DNA from: Pyrinomonadaceae bacterium | GTDB lineage: Bacteria; Acidobacteriota; Blastocatellia; Pyrinomonadales; Pyrinomonadaceae | Reading direction: 5' to 3' | DNA length: 6,871 nucleotides | NCBI GenBank assembly: GCA_013695245.1 | Contig: JACDAW010000084.1 | Coordinates: 1-6,871 of the forward strand | Shown: piece after piece, positions 1 to 5,812 of the stretch | Position numbering within the stretch: position 1 is the stretch's first letter | Layout of the letters: every line of letters starts with the position of its first letter | Made by a program: the position numbers and the translations under genes | Notes under the pieces: model-generated | Database searches by the model: none | Seen by the model: only the letters and a program-made list of their open reading frames with translations | Told to the model about the DNA's origin: nothing

Positions 1-912
1 ATGTGAAGTGATCTCAACGGATTCGCTCGCTAAATCTTTTACTGGTTGATTGCCGCCGCGATGACCGAAGGTGAGTTTGTAAGTCGCCGCGCCGAAAGCG
101 CGTCCGAGCAGTTGGTGCCCGAAGCAGATGCCGAAGGTCGGCATCCGTGCGTCCGTCAAACGGCGAATCTCCGCCACCGTCTCATTCATCGAAGCCGGAT
201 CGCCGGGGCCGTTTGAGAGGAAAACTCCATCCGGGTGAATGGCCAAAACTTCTTCTGCGGAAGTCCCGGCGGGCACGACCGTAACGCGACAACCCAAGCG
301 CGCCAGCTCCGCGAGCGAATTTCTTTTCACGCCGAAGTCGAAGCAGACGACGTGAAAACGCTCTGCGCCCTCGGCCGTAATCTCGTATTTGTCTTTACAA
401 GTTACAAGGCTCGCCAACTCGCGGTTCTCCATCGCGGGCGATTTGCGCGCTTTCGCAAGCAGACTCGCTTCATCCGTGTCAACTGTTGAAAGACACGCGC
501 GCATCGCGCCGCGTGAACGGATATGGCGGACGAGGGCGCGCGTGTCAATGCGATCAATCGCAGGGATATTCCATTCTTTGAGATATGCGTCGAGCGTTCC
601 TTCGCTGCGCCAGTTCGATGCCGTGCGGCTCGCTTCGCGGACGACGAAGCCTTCGACCCATGGGCGGGCGGATTCGGCGTCCTCAGAGTTGACGCCGTAG
701 TTGCCGATGAGCGGATAAGTCATGCACACGATTTGTCCGGCGTAAGAAGGATCGGTTAAGACTTCTTGATAACCGCTCATTGAAGTATTAAACACGATCT
801 CGCCGCAGCGTTCGCCCTCCGCGCCCCACGCGCGACCGCTAAAGCTGCGACCGTCTTCAAGAACGAGCAACGCCGTCTTTCGCGCGCCGGATGTGTTGTC
901 TGAGTTTGTCAT
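1..912 (-). CDS. carA: Carbamoyl-phosphate synthase small (glutaminase) subunit, C-terminus cut off by window edge
   Basis: This subunit hydrolyses glutamine and passes ammonia to the large subunit CarB to make carbamoyl phosphate for pyrimidines and arginine, in the cytoplasm. The reading frame stays open for 304 codons to base 1; the family is usually about 360-390 residues, so the last 60-90 are outside. Residues about 10-135 form the CPSase small-chain domain, with stretches such as GEIVFNTSMSGYQEVLTDP and the region around PLIGNYG. The class I glutamine amidotransferase domain starts near residue 183 (VVCFDFGVK), carries LSNGPGDP and GICFGHQLLG, with nucleophile Cys263. The catalytic His/Glu pair lies beyond the window. 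The ATG at 912 is the first possible start, since an in-frame TAA lies five codons upstream. The preceding gene ends 20 bp upstream, so carA is probably the third gene of the lepB operon; no clear ribosome binding site is seen. Identification is secure. Confidence 0.96.
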   Translation of the reverse strand, partial: MTNSDNTSGARKTALLVLEDGRSFSGRAWGAEGERCGEIVFNTSMSGYQEVLTDPSYAGQIVCMTYPLIGNYGVNSEDAESARPWVEGFVVREASRTASNWRSEGTLDAYLKEWNIPAIDRIDTRALVRHIRSRGAMRACLSTVDTDEASLLAKARKSPAMENRELASLVTCKDKYEITAEGAERFHVVCFDFGVKRNSLAELARLGCRVTVVPAGTSAEEVLAIHPDGVFLSNGPGDPASMNETVAEIRRLTDARMPTFGICFGHQLLGRAFGAATYKLTFGHRGGNQPVKDLASESVEITSH

Positions 913-932
913 TTCAAATTTGGAGATTTAAG

Positions 933-2246
933 TTATGCGCTTTGAGCGTCGAGGGTTCGCAAGAACTGCTGCGCTTCGCTCATCCAGCGCGCTTCGGTGC
1001 GGCGCTTATAGGCAGGCGCGGTTTGCACGGCTTCGATGCAACGTCGCATAAACTCGGCCGCCTCGCGCTCTCGTTTCATTCCGGCGAGCGCGCGTCCCAT
1101 GAGGTAAAGTCCTTCAGGGTCGGATTGGCGGTTGTCGAGAAAACGTTCGAGCGCGTCGTGCGCGTCCGCGAATTGGTTCGCATCGAGATAAGTAGCCCCG
1201 ATCTCGCGCCAGATTTCGTGCTGCGCGTGCGTCTGATCATTTGAGACAACTTGCTCGAAGTGTTTGATCGCTTCCGCGAAGTGATTCCCTTTGCGGTCGA
1301 GGCGACCGAGTTGGTAATGCGAATCGATCTCTTCCGGATCGATCTCAACGGCGCGATTAAAACGCGCGCGGGCTTCGTCAAGTTCGTTGCGATTAAGATG
1401 AATGAGTCCGAGATTGTAATGCGCCGAAGCGTCGGCCGGATTTAAAGTCGCGGCTTCCAAGTTCTGCTTGAACGAAGCGCGCGCCTGTTGCGAACGCATA
1501 AATTCGCCGAAGTATCCGCGCAAGACTAGGAAAAGCATGACGAGAAGGAAAGGCGATGTTAAAACGACACTCAAGATGCTGAGGAGCGGCGAAGTTATGA
1601 ACATCACTACGGCGACCGTGACGATCACGACGAAAGCGCGTCCCCAAGTGAAGTTAAACACTTTACGCACGGCCAACGCAGCCCACACCCCGAAGAACGG
1701 CAACATTATCATCAAGGCAAAGCTTTCTAACATTTGTTGCTCATAAACGAGCGGCGGCGTATTAGGCGGCAACGCGCGTTGCCACTCGGCGGCTCTCTGT
1801 AGAGATTGATCGATTACGGCTCTCTCAAATCCGTTTATCCTCGACAGCGCTGCCAATGGTAAAGCCGCGAGGTTCGCCGCCGCCCAAGCATAAAGAAGCG
1901 TCGCAGACGAAGCGGCGTATTCATGCCTCACTACTAAACTCACCTGACGGCGCTCTCCAAACAGGTTAGCGAAAAAGATAACGAGCGGAGTGAAGATAAC
2001 CGCAAGCACAAACAGAGTCCGCGCCGACACAAGCACTACCGCAAGTAAAGTGAATAGAGAGCGCGCGTTAAGATTTCCACTGAGATGTGGCCATTGAGTG
2101 TAAACGGTATAAAGGGTTTGTGTGACGAGCGCGATAAGAGCCGCTTGCATAAGCGGGGCGCGGTCGCGCACGTCCGCCATCGCTCGCGCAGGAGCGTAGA
2201 ACATCATGAGCAATGTCTTGATCGCATTTATCATCTTGCTTGACAC
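933..2246 (-). CDS. Membrane protein with Yip1-like N-terminal domain and C-terminal TPR repeats
   Basis: The 437-residue protein has two parts. Residues about 30-245 are hydrophobic, with roughly six membrane segments (about 33-50, 64-95 as one or two, 112-134, 174-194, 203-222, 224-244); the order and the opening FYAPARAMADV resemble Yip1-domain proteins, which is a tentative family call. Residues about 271-410 are tetratricopeptide repeats: clear units at 271-304 (AHYNLGLIHLNRNELDEA) and 305-338 (YQLGRLDRKGNHFAEAIKHF), weaker ones at 345-378 and 379-410. TPRs bind partner proteins, so this is probably a membrane-anchored scaffold or assembly factor; its substrate is unknown. Translation likely starts at GTG 2246, because a TAA lies in frame two codons upstream; ATG at residue 5 is the alternative. 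It sits between lepB (40 bp upstream) and carA (20 bp downstream) and is probably cotranscribed. A link to protein export is only suggested by lepB. Confidence 0.88.
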   Translation of the reverse strand: MSSKMINAIKTLLMMFYAPARAMADVRDRAPLMQAALIALVTQTLYTVYTQWPHLSGNLNARSLFTLLAVVLVSARTLFVLAVIFTPLVIFFANLFGERRQVSLVVRHEYAASSATLLYAWAAANLAALPLAALSRINGFERAVIDQSLQRAAEWQRALPPNTPPLVYEQQMLESFALMIMLPFFGVWAALAVRKVFNFTWGRAFVVIVTVAVVMFITSPLLSILSVVLTSPFLLVMLFLVLRGYFGEFMRSQQARASFKQNLEAATLNPADASAHYNLGLIHLNRNELDEARARFNRAVEIDPEEIDSHYQLGRLDRKGNHFAEAIKHFEQVVSNDQTHAQHEIWREIGATYLDANQFADAHDALERFLDNRQSDPEGLYLMGRALAGMKREREAAEFMRRCIEAVQTAPAYKRRTEARWMSEAQQFLRTLDAQSA

Positions 2247-2286
2247 AAGTTAAAACTCGCTCGCCGTTTATCAGTCGTTTGTCTTG

Positions 2287-2994
2287 CTACTGCTCGTCGC
2301 TACTGCCAGAGTCGTCCATCACCGGCACGTCATTATTCGGCAAGGCGCTTGGCAACTCTTTGTATTCGGTTTCATGCCGGATGATGCCAGCGACGTTAAA
2401 TGGCCAGAAGCGAAACAGAGCTTTGCCATAGATGTATTTTTCCGGCACGAGTCCCCAATCGCGCGAGTCGCTCGAACGATCCCGATTGTCGCCCATCACG
2501 AAGTAGTAATGATTCTTGATGCGGTGCGCCGGTTCGTTGACGCGCGCGACGTTTCGCTGCGGATCGAGATACGGTTCGACGAGTTCGCGGTTGTTGATAA
2601 GGATGCGCCCGTCGCGCACCTCAATCGTTTCACCGGGAAGGCCGATCACGCGCTTGATGTAGCTCTTCGACGGCTCATCAGGAAACCAGAACACCACGAT
2701 GTCGCCGCGCGCCAACTCCGGCAGACCGTAATAAACGAGTTTATTAACGAAGATTCGCTCGCCGTCGTGCAAGCGCGGAAGCATTGACGAGCCTTCGACT
2801 TTAACAGGCTGGACGAGAAAGACGATCACGAGGACGGCGAAGGCGGCGGCGAACAGAATGTCGCGCAACAGTAACCCGACTTCGTGGCGGAAATGTTTGC
2901 GCGCCGCGCGCTCAGGACGATAGACCTCAAGGTCGCGGTCATCGTCAACTCCGATAAAGGTGAACGGCTCGAATTTTTTTCGTCGTCTAAACAT
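2287..2994 (-). CDS. lepB: Signal peptidase I (leader peptidase, S26 family)
   Basis: The enzyme removes signal peptides from exported proteins on the outer face of the cytoplasmic membrane. The 235-residue protein has a charged cytoplasmic N-terminus of about 40 residues, one membrane segment (about 42-62), then the catalytic domain. The nucleophile is Ser70 in VEGSSMLPRL and the general base is Lys114 in SYIKRVIGLPGE, giving the Ser/Lys dyad of the family; the conserved GDNRDRSSDSRDWG block is at 168-181. It is shorter than the E. coli enzyme (324 residues, two membrane anchors) and closer to the compact single-anchor type, though with a longer cytosolic extension than Gram-positive SipS proteins. 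The ATG at 2994 gives a sensible topology. It is the first gene of a minus-strand operon with the Yip1/TPR gene and carA, and it diverges from the HU gene. A promoter candidate lies just upstream; no good Shine-Dalgarno sequence is visible. Confidence 0.96.
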   Translation of the reverse strand: MFRRRKKFEPFTFIGVDDDRDLEVYRPERAARKHFRHEVGLLLRDILFAAAFAVLVIVFLVQPVKVEGSSMLPRLHDGERIFVNKLVYYGLPELARGDIVVFWFPDEPSKSYIKRVIGLPGETIEVRDGRILINNRELVEPYLDPQRNVARVNEPAHRIKNHYYFVMGDNRDRSSDSRDWGLVPEKYIYGKALFRFWPFNVAGIIRHETEYKELPSALPNNDVPVMDDSGSSDEQ

Positions 2995-3023
2995 AATCGC
3001 GCAGCTTATGACAAATCGTTTTG

Positions 3024-3053
3024 AGGTTAGCTTTCCGCTTCAAGCTTTGTCAA
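3024..3053 (-). promoter_or_regulatory. Candidate sigma-70 promoter for lepB operon
   Basis: On the minus strand a perfect TTGACA (3053-3048) is followed, after 18 bp, by TAACCT (3029-3024), which matches only three of six bases of the -10 consensus. Transcription would start near 3017 and leave a leader of about 22 nt before the lepB ATG. The -35 box overlaps the palindrome CAACGCGTTG at 3051-3060. The perfect -35 and its location support the call; the poor -10 limits it. Confidence 0.45.
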
Positions 3054-3069
3054 CGCGTTGCGGCCGCAA
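3051..3069. promoter_or_regulatory. Two overlapping perfect palindromes between divergent promoters (candidate operator)
   Basis: CAACGCGTTG at 3051-3060 and TTGCGGCCGCAA at 3058-3069 are each identical to their own reverse complement and share TTG. They lie between the two outward-facing TTGACA boxes of lepB and the HU gene, and the first overlaps the lepB -35. Such dyads suit a dimeric regulator, but palindromes of this length also arise by chance in a window of this size, so the function is inferred from position only. Confidence 0.35.
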
Positions 3070-3091
3070 GCCTTTTCCGCTCCGCTGTCCC

Positions 3092-3121
3092 TTGACAGTT
3101 GTAATCTCCGGTTTCTATCAT
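3092..3121 (+). promoter_or_regulatory. Candidate sigma-70 promoter for the HU gene and downstream protease
   Basis: TTGACA (3092-3097, perfect) and TATCAT (3116-3121, five of six matches to TATAAT) are separated by 18 bp. Transcription would start about 7 bp downstream, near 3128, giving a leader of about 80 nt before the GTG at 3209. This is the strongest promoter-like sequence I found in the window, as expected for an abundant nucleoid protein. Confidence 0.65.
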
Positions 3122-3191
3122 CACGGGTCGGCGCTCGTTCGCGCGCCCTAATCAAATAACTCATGGCTCAATAGTTTAAGCGCAAGAACGG

Positions 3192-3198
3192 AAGGAAG
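3192..3198 (+). promoter_or_regulatory. Ribosome binding site of the HU gene
   Basis: The purine-rich AAGGAAG lies 10 nt before the GTG at 3209. It decides the start: no ATG lies nearby in this frame, and starting at this GTG gives the canonical HU-family N-terminus (MIKLDIVNRVA). It is the only clear Shine-Dalgarno sequence in the window that precedes a gene. Confidence 0.7.
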
Positions 3199-3208
3199 AA
3201 AGACACAA

Positions 3209-3538
3209 GTGATCAAACTCGACATCGTAAACCGTGTGGCGGATCGCACCGGCGTCTCCAAGATGAAGGCCGAGCAGGCGGTGGATGCGCTTTTCAATTC
3301 GATGAAAGAAGTGCTGGCGCGCGGCGAACGCATTGAGTTGCGCGGCTTCGGCGTTTTTGTCGTTAAGCCCCGCAAGCGCGGCATCGGGCGCAACCCACGC
3401 ACAGGCGAAGAGGTTTCCATTCCATCCGGCAAAACCATTCGCTTCAAGCCCGGCAAAGAACTTCAGGCGCGCGGCTTTGCGGGCGAAGATGAAGCGGAAC
3501 ACACAGATGCAAAACTCGCGCCGGATACGGAATACTAA
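3209..3538 (+). CDS. HU/IHF-family DNA-binding (nucleoid-associated) protein
   Basis: The protein is a small dimeric DNA-bending protein of the HU/IHF family, which shapes the nucleoid and assists replication, recombination and transcription. The 109 residues contain the helical dimerisation part (about 1-45), the turn RGFGVF and the beta-arm with the family signature GRNPRTGE (60-67). Pro63, at the arm tip, is the residue that intercalates into DNA in this family. The family core ends near residue 90; the last 20 residues form an extra acidic tail (AGEDEAEHTDAKLAPDTEY). The arm sequence looks a little more IHF-like than HU-like, but the subtype cannot be settled here, so no symbol is given. 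The start is GTG with a good ribosome binding site. It diverges from lepB and is followed 55 bp later by the M50 protease gene, probably on the same transcript unless the hairpin between them ends it. Confidence 0.95.
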   Translation: MIKLDIVNRVADRTGVSKMKAEQAVDALFNSMKEVLARGERIELRGFGVFVVKPRKRGIGRNPRTGEEVSIPSGKTIRFKPGKELQARGFAGEDEAEHTDAKLAPDTEY

Positions 3539-3543
3539 GCAAC

Positions 3544-3580
3544 GTGAGCAGTAAACAGTTTTTAGTTTTCTACCGCTCAC
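3544..3580 (+). terminator. Imperfect hairpin after the HU gene: possible terminator or mRNA-stabilising stem
   Basis: GTGAGCAGTA (3544-3553) pairs with TACCGCTCAC (3571-3580): nine of ten base pairs, one A-C mismatch, and a 17-nt T-rich loop. It begins 5 nt after the HU stop and ends 13 nt before the TTG of the next gene. No U-run follows directly (only TTTT at 3592-3595), so it is not a standard intrinsic terminator. It may partly terminate, or protect the HU mRNA 3' end so that the nucleoid protein is made in excess over the protease. Confidence 0.4.
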
Positions 3581-3593
3581 TCCATCAACGATT

Positions 3594-4640
3594 TTGTCAG
3601 AATCACTCAAAACGCCGCGCTACTACAATGACAATGCGCAGTTTATCTTTATCGAACCCTTAGAGCGCCGATCCTCACGTCCGACCGCGCGTGAGTGGCG
3701 CAAGCACATCGCGCTTTTCTTTTTCACACTACTAACGACGACGCTCGCAGGCATCGCGTTTGCCACCGTCGAACCGCTTGAACCAAACTTGCCTGTGCCC
3801 GCGACGTGGCTTGACGAACTACTTCAATTTCCGGCGTACTACATACACGCAACAAGTTTGCTGATGGCGAATGCCTTTGAGCATCCCGCGATCCTGCGTC
3901 AAGGCGTGGCTTTTTCTGTTTCGCTCGTCGCCATCCTGCTTGCGCATGAAGCCGGGCATTACGTCGCTTGCCGTCAATACGGAATGCGCGCAACGCTCCC
4001 CTTCTTCATCCCCGCTCCGCCGCTTTTTCTCGCCGGAACTTTCGGCGCGTTTATCAAAATCAAATCGCCCATTCCCTCGCGCCGCGCGCTTTTCGACATC
4101 GCAGTTGCGGGGCCGCTCGCCGGATTTATTGTTATCATTCCCGTCGCCCTGCTTGCATTCTTGACCGCGCGACCCGCGCCGCCAATGCCGGACAATCTGG
4201 CGGGCGTAATCTATTTCCATGATCCGCTGTTGCTACGGCTTTTCGCCCGCGCGCTCGGTGTTAACACAGATAACCTTGCTCCTAATCCTTTTTACTTCGC
4301 CGCGTGGATCGGCACGCTGGTAACGAGTTTGAATCTGCTGCCCGTAGGACAACTCGATGGCGGGCACACGACTTTCGCCGTGCTCGGCAAGACCGTTCAC
4401 GAATGGCTCGGACGCATCGCGTTCGTTGTGATGTGTGCTTTAGCCGTTCTCGGTTGGACTTGGCACAACACGCCGAGCGGATTTGTTTATGTGCTGCTTC
4501 TAGGAATCATCCTCCGCTTTCGCCATCCGCAAGTCGAAAACGAATTTGAAACTTTAGGCCGCGCGCGTGCGGGATTAGCATTCTTAACGCTCGTCGTCTT
4601 TATTCTTTCGTTCTGGCCGTTTCCTGTTACGATTCAATAA
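3594..4640 (+). CDS. Site-2 protease (M50 family) intramembrane zinc metalloprotease, EGY-like
   Basis: This 348-residue protein is an intramembrane metalloprotease. Zinc ligands are His118 and His122 with catalytic Glu119 in HEAGH, on a membrane helix at about 103-123; the third ligand is Asp255 in NLLPVGQLDGGH (247-258). Other hydrophobic segments lie near 38-58, 165-190, 233-250, 273-290, 294-309 and 327-345. The block between them (GTFGAFIKIKSPIP, then RRALFDIAVAGPLAG) is typical of the branch that includes plant chloroplast EGY proteins. There is no PDZ domain, unlike RseP. Substrates of this branch in bacteria are largely unknown; family members cleave membrane-bound regulators, so a role in signalling or membrane quality control is an inference. 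The best start is TTG 3594: the frame has no ATG or GTG between an upstream TAA at 3552 and residue 91, and starting later would remove the first membrane segment. No Shine-Dalgarno sequence is seen. It lies downstream of the HU gene and converges with the next gene. Confidence 0.92.
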   Translation: MSESLKTPRYYNDNAQFIFIEPLERRSSRPTAREWRKHIALFFFTLLTTTLAGIAFATVEPLEPNLPVPATWLDELLQFPAYYIHATSLLMANAFEHPAILRQGVAFSVSLVAILLAHEAGHYVACRQYGMRATLPFFIPAPPLFLAGTFGAFIKIKSPIPSRRALFDIAVAGPLAGFIVIIPVALLAFLTARPAPPMPDNLAGVIYFHDPLLLRLFARALGVNTDNLAPNPFYFAAWIGTLVTSLNLLPVGQLDGGHTTFAVLGKTVHEWLGRIAFVVMCALAVLGWTWHNTPSGFVYVLLLGIILRFRHPQVENEFETLGRARAGLAFLTLVVFILSFWPFPVTIQ

Positions 4641-4696
4641 AGGAGTTTGCCCGCCGCGCTTGCGTCACTCGTCGCATAAACATTTCTACTTCTTCT

Positions 4697-5689
4697 CTAA
4701 ACGCTCGAAGCCGCCGGTAACAAACCTTTCAACTCACGCATGACGCGTTCTACGTCACGCTGATCTTTCAAAGCGATCATAAAAAATTTATAACCTTGCT
4801 GAAAGCACACGACGCCGTTGGCGAACAGCCACACGCCGTCTAAAAACGGGTTGCCGCCTAAGAGCCAACTGATGGGCGCGCCGGTAATTCGTCCGGGTTG
4901 AAAAATCTGCGCCCAGAGCGCGACGCCCGTGGCACAACTAAACGCTCCGAGCAGCGGCGCGCCGACGTAGCGCACGGCTTGCCTTTCAAATTCGATACGG
5001 CGCTCTTCTGCTTCAGTCAGTTCCCCGTCGGCGATCAATCGTTCGCGGTCGCGCAGGTAAGAATCAAATTTGCTTCCGACTTTCCGCAACGCCCACACGG
5101 GCACGGCCGAGTGAGTGAACCAGTGCGGGTGCGCGCCTAAAAGCACGCCGTCTATTTTCGGGAAGGCGGAGCCAAGCCGGACTCCAGCGACTAAAGAGAA
5201 CGAGACAAGTGCAGCCTGCTTGGGATTTTCGCGCGCCCAATTTCCGGCGCGTAGCACGGCGGAAGTGGTAAACGCGGAGGCGCGCGTCAGTCGTGCCCCG
5301 ACATCAGCCATGCGCGAAGCGCGTTCGTAATAGTTCCGCGCTTCGTCAAACACTTCGCCAGCCTTTCGCTCGGCCGTGCGCCCGGCTGTGCGGAATGCCG
5401 CGCTCGCCTCGCGCGCGCGCTTTTGCGCTTCTTCGGCCGCGCGACGCGCATGATCGCCGACTTCGTATTCATCGCTCAACCGCTCGGCTTCGGTGCGCGC
5501 GCGGCGTGCGGCTTCTTCGGCCGTCTCAGCCACGCGCCCCGCACTGCGCCGCGCCGCTTCGGCCGCCTGCTGCGCGGCGCGCGCCCCATCTTGCGCGCGT
5601 TCCTTGATGCCATACTTCTCATCCAATTCACGCGCTTTGCGTCGCGCCGCCTCACGCCATTCTTCAACTTTGCTTCGATAGTCAGACAC
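4697..5689 (-). CDS. Unrecognised protein: duplicated charged Ala-rich helical N-terminus, hydrophobic C-terminal half
   Basis: I do not recognise a named family. Residues 1-130 are almost entirely Ala, Arg, Glu and Lys and should form long helices or a coiled coil, resembling apolipoprotein- or LEA-like amphipathic helices. This part holds a duplication with a 49-residue period: ELDEKYGIKERAQDGARAAQ (21-40) recurs as RLSDEYEVGDHARRAAEEAQ (70-89). The C-terminal half has hydrophobic stretches near 158-175, 242-263 and 281-305 (FANGVVCFQQGYKFFMIAL), separated by a charged segment (205-237, RDRERLIADGELTEAEERR). No signal peptide is present, so it is probably membrane-associated with the helical part in the cytoplasm. 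The start is GTG 5689 without a Shine-Dalgarno sequence; the leader is pyrimidine-rich because the heptamer repeat begins 11 bp upstream. It lies downstream of, and in line with, the GGDEF gene (145 bp gap). Amino acid bias makes spurious similarity likely, but no stop interrupts 330 codons and the C-terminal half looks like a genuine protein. Confidence 0.82.
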   Translation of the reverse strand: MSDYRSKVEEWREAARRKARELDEKYGIKERAQDGARAAQQAAEAARRSAGRVAETAEEAARRARTEAERLSDEYEVGDHARRAAEEAQKRAREASAAFRTAGRTAERKAGEVFDEARNYYERASRMADVGARLTRASAFTTSAVLRAGNWARENPKQAALVSFSLVAGVRLGSAFPKIDGVLLGAHPHWFTHSAVPVWALRKVGSKFDSYLRDRERLIADGELTEAEERRIEFERQAVRYVGAPLLGAFSCATGVALWAQIFQPGRITGAPISWLLGGNPFLDGVWLFANGVVCFQQGYKFFMIALKDQRDVERVMRELKGLLPAASSV

Positions 5690-5700
5690 GATAAAAATAA

Positions 5701-5728
5701 GTAGGAAGTAGGAAGGATGAAGGCGGAA
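5701..5728 (+). repeat. Four purine-rich heptamers (left tract of inverted repeat element)
   Basis: The tract reads GTAGGAA, GTAGGAA, GGATGAA, GGCGGAA without interruption, that is, a 7-bp period of the form GNNGGAA or GAAGGNN. It ends 11 bp upstream of the GTG start at 5689, so it forms a pyrimidine-rich leader in that gene's mRNA. GGAAGGATGAAG (5711-5722) is the exact reverse complement of CTTCATCCTTCC (5801-5812) in the right tract. Confidence 0.75.
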
Positions 5729-5812
5729 ATATCAGGACATGCCTTCAGCGTGATTCAATAAATCTGATTTTTAGAGCAAAGCTTCAAAGCTTTGTCCTCA
5801 CTTCATCCTTCC
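5711..5812. repeat. Nested inverted repeat between the GGDEF gene and the unknown gene
   Basis: The outer arms GGAAGGATGAAG (5711-5722) and CTTCATCCTTCC (5801-5812) are perfect 12-bp inverted copies. Inside them AGGACA (5734-5739) and TGTCCT (5793-5798) form a second pair, with internal loops of 11 and 2 nt between the stems. A transcript read from the GGDEF gene towards the unknown gene could fold this into a long stem ending 21 nt before the GTG. It may be a structured leader, a processing or stability site, or the body of a small non-autonomous element. Confidence 0.6.
5774..5799. repeat. Compact hairpin at the core of the intergenic element
   Basis: CAAAGCT (5777-5783) and AGCTTTG (5788-5794) form a 7-bp stem with a 4-nt loop, extended by GAG (5774-5776) with CTC (5797-5799) around a 2-nt bulge. 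The core can also be read as a tandem copy of CAAAGCTT. On the minus strand CTCTAAAAATC follows rather than a U-run, so a terminator role after the GGDEF gene is doubtful. The shape is like a REP-type dispersed palindrome. Confidence 0.5.

Noticed and set aside
235..759. Overlapping plus-strand open frames opposite carA
   Set aside because: carA is certain on the minus strand through this whole stretch; the other frames encode low-complexity Arg/Ala-rich sequence with no motif.
2284..2787. A 167-codon plus-strand open frame opposite lepB
   Set aside because: It lies fully antisense to a gene with clear catalytic motifs, has no recognisable domain or ribosome binding site, and such frames are common opposite GC-rich genes.
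3150..3174. AATCAA resembling part of an IHF site, and a three-codon ATG frame in the HU leader
   Set aside because: The second half of the IHF consensus (TTR) is not present at the right spacing, and the tiny frame has no ribosome binding site.
3819..4222. Open frames on both strands overlapping the site-2 protease gene
   Set aside because: They are shadows of a gene with intact HEAGH and LDGG motifs, and their translations are charged and featureless.
4640..4679. AAGGAG overlapping the protease stop, followed by a TTG frame of 10 codons
   Set aside because: The spacing from AAGGAG to TTG is almost nil, the peptide is very short, and nothing supports expression.
4641..4696. Bidirectional terminator between the convergent protease and unknown genes
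   Set aside because: I looked for a GC stem followed by a T-run on either strand in these 56 bp and found none.
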